This document shows positions 1 to 8,320 of a DNA stretch of 59,157 nt, one piece after another. The position numbers and the translations under genes were made by a program. Each line of letters begins with the position of its first letter. Position 1 is the stretch's first letter. Below the pieces are notes generated by a model that made no database searches, was not told the DNA's origin, and worked only from the letters and a program-made list of their open reading frames with translations. Origin of the DNA: Rhodocyclaceae bacterium (GTDB taxonomy: Bacteria > Pseudomonadota > Gammaproteobacteria > Burkholderiales > Rhodocyclaceae); NCBI GenBank assembly GCA_028714035.1, contig JAQTNA010000025.1, forward strand, positions 1 to 59,157. The letters are read 5' to 3'.

Positions 1-15
1 ACCGGGCGGCTTGCC

Positions 16-40
16 GTGGAAAACGCTGCGCGTTTCCCAC
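16..40. repeat. small imperfect inverted repeat (left edge)
   Basis: The arms GTGGAAAACGC and GCGTTTCCCAC pair with one mismatch around a 3-nt loop. No coding sequence that I can support is present in 1-243, so the left edge is non-coding and carries this hairpin plus the next repeat. Confidence 0.6.
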
Positions 41-110
41 CGCGCCCCCCTTTGCCCACAAGCTCCACAGACCAATCATCATTTTTATGTATTTTTCAAA
101 AACAGAACAT

Positions 111-230
111 ACAAGGCGCAGAGGCGCTGAGAAAACCCCATGAAGAAACGATCCCTGTCTCTGGCCAATGCTGCGATGCAAGCTCGAACATTTTGCTTTT
201 TCTCTGCGCCTCTGCGCCTCTGCGGTTCAA
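111..230. repeat. intergenic inverted repeat, family A copy 1
   Basis: The left arm is built of GGCGCAGAGGCGC words and the right arm of CTCTGCGCCTCTGCG words followed by GTTCAA, with about 60 nt between them. Related copies lie at 5175-5320 and 47997-48130, and a fragment at 41152-41167. It ends just before the formate dehydrogenase start, so any promoter for that gene must lie in or upstream of the repeat. Confidence 0.75.
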
Positions 231-243
231 ACTGGGGGGTCGA

Positions 244-3099
244 ATGATGAACTCGGAACTGGATTACGGCACCCCGGCGCGGGTGTCGGAGAAGCAGGTG
301 AGCCTGGAAATAGACGGCATCCCGGTGACGGTGCCGGCCGGCACCTCCCTCATGCGGGCGGCGGCGGTGGCCGGCGTGAAGGTGCCCAAGCTCTGCGCCA
401 CCGACAGCCTGGAGCCCTTCGGCTCCTGCCGCCTGTGCCTGGTGCAGATCGAGGGACGGCGCGGCTTTCCCGCCTCGTGCACGACGCCGGCCGAGGCCGG
501 CATGAAGGTGTGCACCCAGAACGGGAAGCTTTCCGATCTGCGCCGCAACGTCATGGAGCTCTATATCTCCGACCATCCCCTGGACTGCCTGACCTGTAGC
601 GCCAACGGCAACTGCGAGTTGCAGACGACCGCCGGGCAGGTGGGCCTGCGGGAAATCCGCTATGGCATGGATGGCGCGAACCACCTGAAGGACCAGAAGG
701 ACGAATCCAACCCCTACTTCAGCTACGACCCGTCCAAGTGCATCGTCTGCAACCGCTGCGTGCGGGCCTGCGAGGAGACCCAGGGCACGTTCGCCCTGAC
801 GGTAACGGGGCGCGGCTTCGCCTCCCGCATCAGCGCCGGCCAGAACGAACCCTTCATGGAGTCGGAATGCGTCTCCTGCGGCGCCTGCGTCCAGGCCTGC
901 CCCACCGCCACGCTGTCGGAGAAGACCCTGATCAAAAAGGGCCAGGCCGAGCACTCGGTCATCACCACCTGCGCCTACTGCGGCGTGGGTTGCGGCTTCA
1001 AGGCCGAGATGAAGGGCAGCGAGGTGGTGCGCATGGTGCCCTGGAAGGACGGCCAGGCCAACCACGGCCATTCCTGCGTCAAGGGCCGCTTTGCCTGGGG
1101 CTACGCCACCCACCCGGACCGGGTGAAGTCGCCCATGATCAGGAAGAGCATCCACGACCCCTGGCAGGAGGTGGGCTGGGAGGAGGCGTTTGCCCATGCG
1201 GCGGGCGAATTCAAACGCATCCAGGCCAGGTATGGCAAGAATTCCGTGGGCGGCATCACGTCTTCGCGCTGCACCAACGAGGAAACCTACCTGGTGCAGA
1301 AGCTGATCCGGGCGGCTTTCGGCAACAACAACGTGGACACCTGTGCCCGGGTCTGCCACAGCCCCACGGGCTACGGCCTGAAACAGACCCTGGGGGAATC
1401 CGCCGGCACCCAGACCTTCGATTCGGTCATGGCAGCCGACGTGATCGTGGTCATGGGCGCCAATCCCACCGACGGCCATCCGGTGTTCGGTTCCCAGTTG
1501 AAGCGCCGCCTGCGGCAGGGGGCGAAGCTGATCGTGATTGACCCGCGGGCCATAGACCTGGTGCGGGCGCCCCACGTGCGCGCCGCCCACCACCTGCAAC
1601 TCGTGCCCGGCACCAACGTGGCCCTGATCACGGCCCTGGCCCATGTCATCGTGACCGAGGGGCTGGTGGCCGAGGCCTACGTGCAGGAGCGCTGCGAGCA
1701 GCCCTCCTTCGCGGCCTGGCGGGAATTCGTGGCGCGGCCCGAGCATTCCCCGGAGGCCACGGAAAGCATCACCGGCGTACCGGCGTCGGAAGCGCGCGCC
1801 GCGGCTCGCCTCTATGCCAAGGCTGACAACGCCGCCATCTACTACGGCCTGGGCGTGACCGAGCATTCCCAGGGCTCCACCACCGTCATGGGCATCGCCA
1901 ACCTGGCCATGGCCACCGGCAACGTCGGACGCCTGGGGGTGGGGGTGAATCCGTTGCGCGGACAGAACAACGTGCAGGGCTCCTGCGACATGGGTTCCTT
2001 CCCCCACGAGTTGCCGGGCTACCGGCCGGTGTCGGATGCCGCGACCCGGGCTCTGTTCGAGTCGGCCTGGGGCGTGCCGATCCAGGCCGAGGCCGGCTTG
2101 CGCCTGCCCAACATGCTCGAAGCCGCCCTGGACGGCAGCTTCCGCGGCATGTACATCCAGGGCGAAGACCCGCTCCAGTCCGACCCCAACACCCAGCACG
2201 TGGAGGCGGCCCTGGCCAGCCTGGAATGCCTGGTGGTGCAGGACATCTTCCTGAACGAGACCGCCAAGTACGCCCACGTCTTCCTGCCCGGCTCCTCCTT
2301 CCTGGAGAAGGACGGCACCTTCACCAATGCCGAGCGGCGCATCTCCCGGGTGAGGCAGGTCATGCCGCCCCTGGCGGGGCTGGCGGACTGGGAAGCGACC
2401 CTGGGTCTGGCGCAGGCTCTGGGCTACGAAATGCACTACCGGCATCCCTCCGAGATCATGGACGAGATCGCCCGCCTCACCCCCAGCTTCCAGGGCGTGA
2501 GTTACGAGAAGCTGGAACGGCTGGGCAGCATCCAGTGGCCCTGCAACGACGAGGCGCCGGAAGGCACGCCCATCATGCACGTGGATCAGTTCGTGCGCGG
2601 CAAGGGCCGTTTCGTCATCACCCAGTACCAGCCCACGGACGAGAAGGTGAGCTCGCGTCTGCCCCTCATCCTCACCACCGGCCGGGTGCTCTCCCAGTAC
2701 AACGTGGGCGCCCAGACCCGGCGCACGGAAAATTCCCTCTTCTATTCGGAGGACCGGCTGGAGATCCATCCCCATGACGCGGAGGAGCGGGGCATCGCGG
2801 AAGGTGACTGGGCCGGCATCACCAGCCGCGTCGGCGAGACCGTGCTGAGAGCCACGATCACCGAACGGGTACAGCCGGGCGTGGTCTATACCACCTTCCA
2901 CTTCCCCGAGTCCGGCGCCAACGTCATCACCACCGACAAGTCCGACTGGGCCACCAACTGCCCGGAATACAAGGTCACCGCCGTCCAGGTGGCCAAGGTG
3001 AACGAGCCCTCCGAGTGGCAGCGGCGCGCCCGTCGTTTCGCCGAGGAGCAGGCGGCCCTCGGCCCCCGGAAATCGCGGCGAGATTCGGCGTCAGCGTGA
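244..3099 (+). CDS. fdsA: formate dehydrogenase alpha subunit, NAD-dependent (FdsA/FdhF type)
   Basis: This is the cytoplasmic molybdopterin subunit that oxidises formate to CO2. The 951-residue product begins with a plant-type [2Fe-2S] domain (Cys51, 62, 65, 79). A His-Cys cluster motif (HPLDCLTCSANGNCELQ) follows, then two ferredoxin-type [4Fe-4S] motifs (CIVCNRCVRAC, CVSCGACVQAC). The bis-MGD oxidoreductase body starts with CAYCGVGC. The active-site position near residue 371 (RVCHSPT) is cysteine, not selenocysteine. The length fits soluble Fds-type alpha subunits. I chose ATG 244 (second ATG at 247) after a G-rich stretch; the open frame continues upstream only into the intergenic repeat. 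The beta and gamma (NADH/flavin) subunits are not in the window, although they usually sit upstream. fdhD follows directly. Confidence 0.9.
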   Translation: MMNSELDYGTPARVSEKQVSLEIDGIPVTVPAGTSLMRAAAVAGVKVPKLCATDSLEPFGSCRLCLVQIEGRRGFPASCTTPAEAGMKVCTQNGKLSDLRRNVMELYISDHPLDCLTCSANGNCELQTTAGQVGLREIRYGMDGANHLKDQKDESNPYFSYDPSKCIVCNRCVRACEETQGTFALTVTGRGFASRISAGQNEPFMESECVSCGACVQACPTATLSEKTLIKKGQAEHSVITTCAYCGVGCGFKAEMKGSEVVRMVPWKDGQANHGHSCVKGRFAWGYATHPDRVKSPMIRKSIHDPWQEVGWEEAFAHAAGEFKRIQARYGKNSVGGITSSRCTNEETYLVQKLIRAAFGNNNVDTCARVCHSPTGYGLKQTLGESAGTQTFDSVMAADVIVVMGANPTDGHPVFGSQLKRRLRQGAKLIVIDPRAIDLVRAPHVRAAHHLQLVPGTNVALITALAHVIVTEGLVAEAYVQERCEQPSFAAWREFVARPEHSPEATESITGVPASEARAAARLYAKADNAAIYYGLGVTEHSQGSTTVMGIANLAMATGNVGRLGVGVNPLRGQNNVQGSCDMGSFPHELPGYRPVSDAATRALFESAWGVPIQAEAGLRLPNMLEAALDGSFRGMYIQGEDPLQSDPNTQHVEAALASLECLVVQDIFLNETAKYAHVFLPGSSFLEKDGTFTNAERRISRVRQVMPPLAGLADWEATLGLAQALGYEMHYRHPSEIMDEIARLTPSFQGVSYEKLERLGSIQWPCNDEAPEGTPIMHVDQFVRGKGRFVITQYQPTDEKVSSRLPLILTTGRVLSQYNVGAQTRRTENSLFYSEDRLEIHPHDAEERGIAEGDWAGITSRVGETVLRATITERVQPGVVYTTFHFPESGANVITTDKSDWATNCPEYKVTAVQVAKVNEPSEWQRRARRFAEEQAALGPRKSRRDSASA

Positions 3100-3104
3100 A
3101 AGTC

Positions 3105-3953
3105 ATGGCCATTCCCTGCCCCCGCCCTCCCACCCCGGAGGCGCCCCCCGAGACGGCGCGCAACCGGCATGCCCTGCGGGTGGGGAGTACCGGCACGGCG
3201 GTGGACCGCATCGAGACCCTGCCCGAGGAAGTGCCGGTGGCCCTGGTGTACAACGGCATCTCCCACGCGGTGATGCTGGCGACGCCGGCAGAACTGGAAG
3301 ATTTCGCCCTGGGCTTTTCCCTCTCGGAAGGCATCCTGGAAAAGCCCGGCCAGTTGTACGACTGCCAGGTGGAAGTCCGGGAGAACGGGATGGAAGTGCA
3401 CCTGGAAATCGCCACGGAGCGTTTCCTCGGACTCAAGGAGAGGCGCCGCAACCTGGCGGGCCGTACCGGCTGCGGCCTGTGCGGGGTGGAGAGCCTGGAC
3501 GCGGTGTGCCGCCCCCTGCCCCCGGTGGGCAGGCGCCTGCGCCTGCCGGTGGCCGCCATCCACCTGGCCCTCGCAAGCCTCCACGAACACCAGTCCCTGC
3601 ATCGCCGCACCCACGCGGTGCACGCCGCCGCCTGGGTAGATGGCGCGGGGCGCATCCTGGCCATCCGGGAGGACGTGGGCCGGCACAACGCCCTGGACAA
3701 GCTGATCGGCCACCTGGCCCGCACCGGCTTCGATGCCGCGACAGGCTTCGTCCTGGTCACCAGCCGGGCCAGCGTGGAGATGGCCCAGAAGGCGGCCGCC
3801 GTGGGCATGGAACTCCTGTTTTCCATCTCCGCCCCCACCGCGCTCGCCGTGGAGACCGCCGAGGCCGCGGGCCTCACCCTGGCGGGCAGCGTCTTCGATG
3901 ACGGCTTCTCCATCCATACCCATCCCGAGCGCATCACCCTCGATTCGTACTGA
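3105..3953 (+). CDS. fdhD: formate dehydrogenase accessory sulfurtransferase FdhD
   Basis: FdhD passes sulfur from IscS to the molybdenum cofactor and is needed for active formate dehydrogenase. The 282-residue protein shows the family's CxxC motif (GCGLCG), the LxFxxGFxxxEGI-like N-terminal segment (FALGFSLSEGIL), EDVGRHNALDK, and VTSRASVEMAQKAA near the C-terminus. ATG 3105 lies six bases past the stop of the alpha subunit; a GTG at 3096 overlapping that stop (GTGA) is an alternative start. The tight spacing implies co-transcription with the formate dehydrogenase gene. Confidence 0.93.
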   Translation: MAIPCPRPPTPEAPPETARNRHALRVGSTGTAVDRIETLPEEVPVALVYNGISHAVMLATPAELEDFALGFSLSEGILEKPGQLYDCQVEVRENGMEVHLEIATERFLGLKERRRNLAGRTGCGLCGVESLDAVCRPLPPVGRRLRLPVAAIHLALASLHEHQSLHRRTHAVHAAAWVDGAGRILAIREDVGRHNALDKLIGHLARTGFDAATGFVLVTSRASVEMAQKAAAVGMELLFSISAPTALAVETAEAAGLTLAGSVFDDGFSIHTHPERITLDSY

Positions 3954-4032
3954 GGAACCGCGCCGGGGCATTCCTTTTTATTGCCGTCGCGGGTTATGCT
4001 TGGCGCCCTCGAATTCCCCAATGGAGATGGAT

Positions 4033-5160
4033 ATGCCCGGCCTGTTGCCCCACGTAGACCCGGATGGCCTGCTCGAATATTCCGTGGTCTACACGGATCG
4101 CGCCCTGAATCACATGTCGGCCCGCTTCCAGGGGGTGATGAAGGGCATCTCCCGGGTGCTGAAGACGGTCTATAACGCCCGTTCCGCCGTGGTGGTGCCC
4201 GGCAGCGGCACCTTCGCCATGGAGGCGGTGGCCCGCCAGTTCGCCACCGACAGGAAATGCCTGGTGATCCGAAACGGCTGGTTCAGTTTCCGCTGGACCC
4301 AGATCTTCGACATGGGGCGCATCCCCGCCGAAGCCACGGTCATGAAGGCGCGGACCATCCAGGCCGGTCCCAAGTCCCCCTTCGCGCCGGCTCCCGTCGA
4401 GGAAGTGGTGGCGGCGATCCTGGCGCAGAAGCCGGACCTGGTGTTCGCGCCCCACGTCGAGACCGCCTCGGGCATGCTCCTGCCGGACGACTACCTGAAG
4501 GCGGTGGGCGACGCCGTGCGCCAGGTGGGCGGCCTGTTCGTGCTGGATTGCGTGGCCTCCGGCACCCTGTGGGTGGACATGCAGGCCATGGGTGTGGACA
4601 TCCTGGTCAGCGCGCCCCAGAAGGGTTGGAGCGGCTCCCCCTGCTGCGGCCTGGTCATGCTCTCGGAAGAGGCACGGCGGAGGATCGAGGCCACCACCAG
4701 CACCAGTTTCGCCTGCGACCTGAAGAAGTGGCTCCAGATCATGGAGACCTATGAAGGCGGCGGCCATGCCTATCACGCCACCATGCCCACCGACACCCTG
4801 GCGACCATCCGGGACGTGATGCTGGAGACCGAGGCCTACGGTTTCGAGAAGGTCAAGGCGGAACAGCTCGCCCTGGGTACCCAGGTGCGCGCGCTCCTGG
4901 CCCGCCACGGTTTCGTCAGCGTGGCAGCACCCGGCTTCGAGGCGCCGGGCGTGGTGGTGTCCTACACGGACGACCCGGATATCCAGTCAGGAAAGAAATT
5001 CGCCGGCCTGGGGCTGCAAACCGCGGCGGGCGTGCCCCTGCAATGCGACGAGGGTCCGGATTTCCGCAGCTTCCGCATCGGCCTCTTCGGCCTGGAGAAA
5101 CTGCACCACGCCGAGCGCGCCGTGGCGGCCCTGGAAGACGCGCTGTCGCGGCTGGGGTAA
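4033..5160 (+). CDS. class V PLP-dependent aminotransferase (serine/alanine-glyoxylate type)
   Basis: This 375-residue protein belongs to the fold I aminotransferases related to serine-glyoxylate, alanine-glyoxylate and serine-pyruvate enzymes. Visible signatures are PGSGTFAMEAV (phosphate/cofactor pocket), LDCVASGTLWVDM (aspartate over the pyridine ring) and SAPQKGWSGSP with the Schiff-base lysine. ATG 4033 has GGAG six bases upstream; in-frame ATGs at 4021 and 4027 are alternatives. It follows fdhD by about 80 nt on the same strand. The amino donor and oxo-acid acceptor cannot be told from sequence; a role in glyoxylate/serine C1 metabolism beside formate oxidation is an inference. Confidence 0.8.
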   Translation: MPGLLPHVDPDGLLEYSVVYTDRALNHMSARFQGVMKGISRVLKTVYNARSAVVVPGSGTFAMEAVARQFATDRKCLVIRNGWFSFRWTQIFDMGRIPAEATVMKARTIQAGPKSPFAPAPVEEVVAAILAQKPDLVFAPHVETASGMLLPDDYLKAVGDAVRQVGGLFVLDCVASGTLWVDMQAMGVDILVSAPQKGWSGSPCCGLVMLSEEARRRIEATTSTSFACDLKKWLQIMETYEGGGHAYHATMPTDTLATIRDVMLETEAYGFEKVKAEQLALGTQVRALLARHGFVSVAAPGFEAPGVVVSYTDDPDIQSGKKFAGLGLQTAAGVPLQCDEGPDFRSFRIGLFGLEKLHHAERAVAALEDALSRLG

Positions 5161-5174
5161 TTCTAAAACCTCAG

Positions 5175-5320
5175 TTTGAACCGGTTTGAACCGCAGAGGC
5201 GCGGAGGCGCAGAGGAAAAACAAGGCGTTATAGTGGGTTTCTGTTTCACCCATCGGGTGAGACCGAGAGACCTGCCAAGTTCTGGTTTTCTCTGCGTCTC
5301 TGCGCCTCCGCGGTGAATCA
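5175..5320. repeat. intergenic inverted repeat, family A copy 2
   Basis: The left arm is TTGAACCGCAGAGGCG followed by CGGAGGCGCAGAGG; the right arm is CTCTGCGTCTCTGCGCCTCCGCGGT. About 75 nt separate them. It sits between convergent 3' ends, so it could act as a bidirectional transcript end, but no T-run is obvious. Confidence 0.75.
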
Positions 5321-5336
5321 AGTGCTTTTTCCAGGT

Positions 5337-6749
5337 TCAATCGTTATGCGGGGTCGGGGTGAGGGGCAGCACTTCCAGCTTGCCGGACCGGATCGCCTTG
5401 GCCAGGATCTTGTATTCCTCGGCGTCGAAGCCTTGCCGCCTGCCGTCTTCCAGCAGGCGCCACACCTCGTCTTCCGAGCGGGCCGCGCCCAGCCAGCGCC
5501 AGCGCTCCACCACGTGGATGTCGCGCCGGCCGGTCCAGGAGTCCGTCTCGGCCAGGCCCACCGGCCCGGACCAGGGCCAGGGGGCGAGCCGCAGCTTGGC
5601 CAGGGCGGCGAGCAGCCGGGCACCGTGCACGGCCACCGTCTCCTTGCCCAGGCAGGCACCCCGGCACTCCTTCGCCGCGTAACCCGCACAGGCACCCGAG
5701 CGTTCCGGCTCCTCCAGCCCCAGGAGAGACGGGCACAGGCGGTGCGCCTGGGCGAGCCGGCGCAGGGCGGCCCGCGCCTGGCGTTGCCCGGGATAGAGGC
5801 CGAACAGCATGTCCTGCGCGGCCGGCGCGAGATCCCGGGCTTGCAGAAGTTCAGGCCGGAATCCGTCTTCCCCCTCGGGATTCACCCGCCAGGTGAAAAG
5901 ATCCGCGTCGGCGCCCCCCTTTTTCGCCGGCAGGCATTCCCTGGACAGCCGGGCTTCCAGCAGCATCGCCCCCCATTCCCCGGCGGTCTCGCGCCACTCT
6001 ATGCGCCGCACCGATGGCGCCAGGGCCGTGTCCCGGGCGCTCCGGCGCTCCGGGTTGAAATGGGCCAGCACCCTCTTCCTGAGATTGGCGTCCCGCCCCA
6101 CGGTCAGGAGCACGTCGTCCTGGCCGAAGAAGAGATAGACCCCCGGACTCTCCGGCAGGTCGTCCAGGTTGGAGGTATCCAGTTCCGGCGGCAGGTGGGG
6201 GGCACGCAGGAGGCCGTCCACCGCCGCCTCCAGGGTTTCCTGCGCCACCTCGGCCTGGATCAGGCGCCAGAACTGGTGCAGGAGGTCCGCATCCGCCAAC
6301 GCCCGGTGCCGATCCCCGGTAACGAGGCCGTGGCGCTCCACCAGGCTGTCCAGGTTGTGCTTGGGGTGCTGGGGAAAGAGCCTGCGCGAGAGCTTCACGG
6401 TGCAAAGGGTCGGCGCCTTGAACTCCATGCCCAGCCGGGCGAAGGACGCCTTGAGGAAGCCGTAGTCAAAGCGCGCGTTGTGGGCCGCGAACACCCGCCC
6501 CTTCAACCGCTCCAGCACCTCGCCCGCCAGCTTCTCGAAGGTGGGCGCATCCGCCACCATGTCCGGCGTGATGCCGGTGAGCTTCTGGATGAAGGGCGGG
6601 ATGTCCGCCTCCGGGTTGACCAGGCTGGTCCACTGGCGCACCTCCCCGTCCTGCAACTCGATGATGCCGATCTCGGTGATGCGGTCCCGGGCCGGATTGG
6701 CCCCGGTGGTTTCCAGGTCTACGAAGGCGATGGATTGGGGCAGGGGCAT
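5337..6749 (-). CDS. DnaQ-like 3'-5' exonuclease fused to a GIY-YIG (UvrC/Cho-like) nuclease domain
   Basis: Residues 1-180 of the 470-residue product form a DEDDh exonuclease domain: FVDLETTGANP (ExoI), FAAHNARFDYGFL (ExoII) and HRALADADLL (ExoIII with the catalytic His). From about residue 200 a GIY-YIG domain begins (LPESPGVYLFFGQDDVLLTVGRDANLRKRV), followed by a UvrC/Cho-like tail with clustered cysteines (CAGYAAKECRGACLG). Such fusions are known in proteobacteria and annotated as epsilon-like exonuclease/Cho; a DNA repair role is inferred. ATG 6749 was chosen because MPLPQSIAFVD matches the usual domain start; the frame is open to 6875. No strong Shine-Dalgarno sequence is visible. Confidence 0.85.
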   Translation of the reverse strand: MPLPQSIAFVDLETTGANPARDRITEIGIIELQDGEVRQWTSLVNPEADIPPFIQKLTGITPDMVADAPTFEKLAGEVLERLKGRVFAAHNARFDYGFLKASFARLGMEFKAPTLCTVKLSRRLFPQHPKHNLDSLVERHGLVTGDRHRALADADLLHQFWRLIQAEVAQETLEAAVDGLLRAPHLPPELDTSNLDDLPESPGVYLFFGQDDVLLTVGRDANLRKRVLAHFNPERRSARDTALAPSVRRIEWRETAGEWGAMLLEARLSRECLPAKKGGADADLFTWRVNPEGEDGFRPELLQARDLAPAAQDMLFGLYPGQRQARAALRRLAQAHRLCPSLLGLEEPERSGACAGYAAKECRGACLGKETVAVHGARLLAALAKLRLAPWPWSGPVGLAETDSWTGRRDIHVVERWRWLGAARSEDEVWRLLEDGRRQGFDAEEYKILAKAIRSGKLEVLPLTPTPHND

Positions 6750-6935
6750 GGGAATGGGAAAACGGGGGCCGGGGAGGCGGTATTCTCGCACTTGCCGGCG
6801 TCCGATGGGGGCAAGGGTACGGCCGCGGCGGCTGCCCGGAAGCATAGACAGGTGCTCGCTCGAAAGCGATGGCACGATCCATGAAGATCAGGGGCGCTGT
6901 GGATGGATGACGCAGCCACCGCGGCTCGAACATCG

Positions 6936-7541
6936 CTAACCGTCTTTCCCGCTTCCCGGCAAGTTATGCGCGATGCCTTTGTGGCAATCTATGCAAGTCT
7001 TGCCTTCCTCCTGCATGGCCGCGTGCTTTTTCTGGGCCATCCGGCCCTGCTTTTCGATACTCATCGAGGATTGGGTGTGGCAATTCCGGCATTCGCGCGA
7101 ATCCGTCGCCTTCATGACGTCCCAGACGTGCTGCGCCAATTCCTCTCGGTGCGCCAGAAATTTTTCCCGGGTATCAATGGTCCCCAGAAGTTTATGCAGG
7201 ATTTCATTCGATGCCTGAACCTTGCGTTTCATCTTGTACAGCCAAGGCCGCGGCACATGGCAGTCCGGACAGGTGGCGCGCACACCAGCAGGGTTCTTGT
7301 AATGGATGGTCTTCTTGTATTCCTCAAAGACGTTGTCCCGCATTTCGTGGCAGGTAATGCAGAACTCCTCCGTGTTGGTGGCTTCGAGCGCGGTATTGAA
7401 TCCACCCCAGAAGATAATGCCGATGACAAACATCAACAGCCCTCCCGCCGGCATGTAAAGCAGGTACCACTTCCTCTGTTGTTGCCAGAGGTGCTGCCAC
7501 GGCACCTCCTTTTTTTCTTGCTGCACGTCTGGGGTGGTCAT
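6936..7541 (-). CDS. NapC/NirT-type tetrahaem cytochrome c, membrane-anchored quinol dehydrogenase
   Basis: The 201-residue protein has one N-terminal membrane anchor (about residues 27-47) and four CxxCH motifs (CITCH, CPDCH, CRNCH, CIDCH). The sequence fits the NapC/NirT/CymA family, which takes electrons from quinol and passes them to periplasmic partners, or runs in reverse. No napA or nirS is nearby. It is instead the last gene of a minus-strand set with a dihaem cytochrome and an outer-membrane haem porin. This suggests it is the inner-membrane end of that chain; the direction of flow is not shown by sequence. Confidence 0.88.
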   Translation of the reverse strand: MTTPDVQQEKKEVPWQHLWQQQRKWYLLYMPAGGLLMFVIGIIFWGGFNTALEATNTEEFCITCHEMRDNVFEEYKKTIHYKNPAGVRATCPDCHVPRPWLYKMKRKVQASNEILHKLLGTIDTREKFLAHREELAQHVWDVMKATDSRECRNCHTQSSMSIEKQGRMAQKKHAAMQEEGKTCIDCHKGIAHNLPGSGKDG

Positions 7542-7600
7542 GATCCAACCTCACTGGTCTATAGTGCCAAGATTGCCAACAATATCGCCTGGAAACGCAC

Positions 7601-8221
7601 CTACTTTATGCTTGCGTAGTAGTTCAGCAGCGCTTCGAAGTCGTCGTTTTTCAGCCCCTGGATAACGGGTTCCATCTTCTGTTCCATGTGCCGCTTGCCG
7701 GCGCGGTATTCCTGGAAGGTCTTTCTCAGATAGGGTGTCCATTGGCCCGCGAGGACGCCGGCATCATCTTTTACTTCGGTGCCATCATTGGCGTGACACT
7801 TCTCGCAATTTCCCAGGTGGACGGCTTTACCCGCCTTTGCCAATTTAGGATCGAAGGTCTGCACGGCACGAACAAATTTCTTGCCGGCATAGTATTTGGC
7901 CAATTGTTTGATGTCTGAGTCGCTCAAGGTCTTGGCGACTTCACACATATCGGTTTTCTTGCCCTTGTTGGTGCCGGTCTTGATCTTGGCTTCCGGGCAG
8001 GGTCTCGCCTTGGTCTTGTAGTCGGCCAGGTTGAATTCGATATAGGTCGCCGATATACCGCCGATGATCGGCACGTCCGACTCGGCGCTGGCGCCGTCCT
8101 TGCCGTGACAACTGGCGCAGGTTTCTTCGAGCTTGGCGATGTCAGCCGCCGTGGCATATCCGGCGAACGACAGTCCAACGGCCACCGCGGAAACCAACAG
8201 AGTCCGACGATAGGATTTCAT
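7601..8221 (-). CDS. periplasmic dihaem cytochrome c, c4 family
   Basis: The 206-residue protein has a Sec signal peptide ending near GYATAA and two class I haem c domains: CASCHG near residue 36 and CEKCHA near residue 137. The layout, including IGGISATYIEFNL and LAGQWTPYLRKT, matches cytochrome c4. GGGAGTAG before ATG 8221 is a good ribosome site. It lies 59 nt upstream of the tetrahaem gene and 99 nt downstream of the haem porin gene, and is a likely electron shuttle between them. A role with some other terminal enzyme cannot be excluded. Confidence 0.88.
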   Translation of the reverse strand: MKSYRRTLLVSAVAVGLSFAGYATAADIAKLEETCASCHGKDGASAESDVPIIGGISATYIEFNLADYKTKARPCPEAKIKTGTNKGKKTDMCEVAKTLSDSDIKQLAKYYAGKKFVRAVQTFDPKLAKAGKAVHLGNCEKCHANDGTEVKDDAGVLAGQWTPYLRKTFQEYRAGKRHMEQKMEPVIQGLKNDDFEALLNYYASIK

Positions 8222-8269
8222 TTGCTACTCCCAAAAATATTGAACTTTTGAAGAACCCGGGCGAGGAAC

Positions 8270-8286
8270 GAAACACGCTCTGTTTC
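8270..8286 (-). other. stem-loop between haem porin and dihaem cytochrome genes
   Basis: The perfect arms GAAACA and TGTTTC surround a 5-nt loop. There is no T-run, so it is more likely an mRNA processing or stability element than a terminator. Confidence 0.4.
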
Positions 8287-8320
8287 ATCCCTCCCCCGCG
8301 AGCCGGCGGTCACGACAGGA

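Noticed and set aside
85-2901. 938-codon open frame opposite the formate dehydrogenase gene
   Set aside because: High-GC shadow of the real gene: Gly/His/Arg-rich translation with no recognisable domain, fully inside fdsA.
5313-6884. 523-codon plus-strand open frame
   Set aside because: Shadow of the exonuclease/GIY-YIG gene, whose catalytic motifs are on the minus strand.
6936-7541. Naming the tetrahaem gene napC
   Set aside because: No nap genes are nearby and the family includes NirT and CymA; only the family level is supported.
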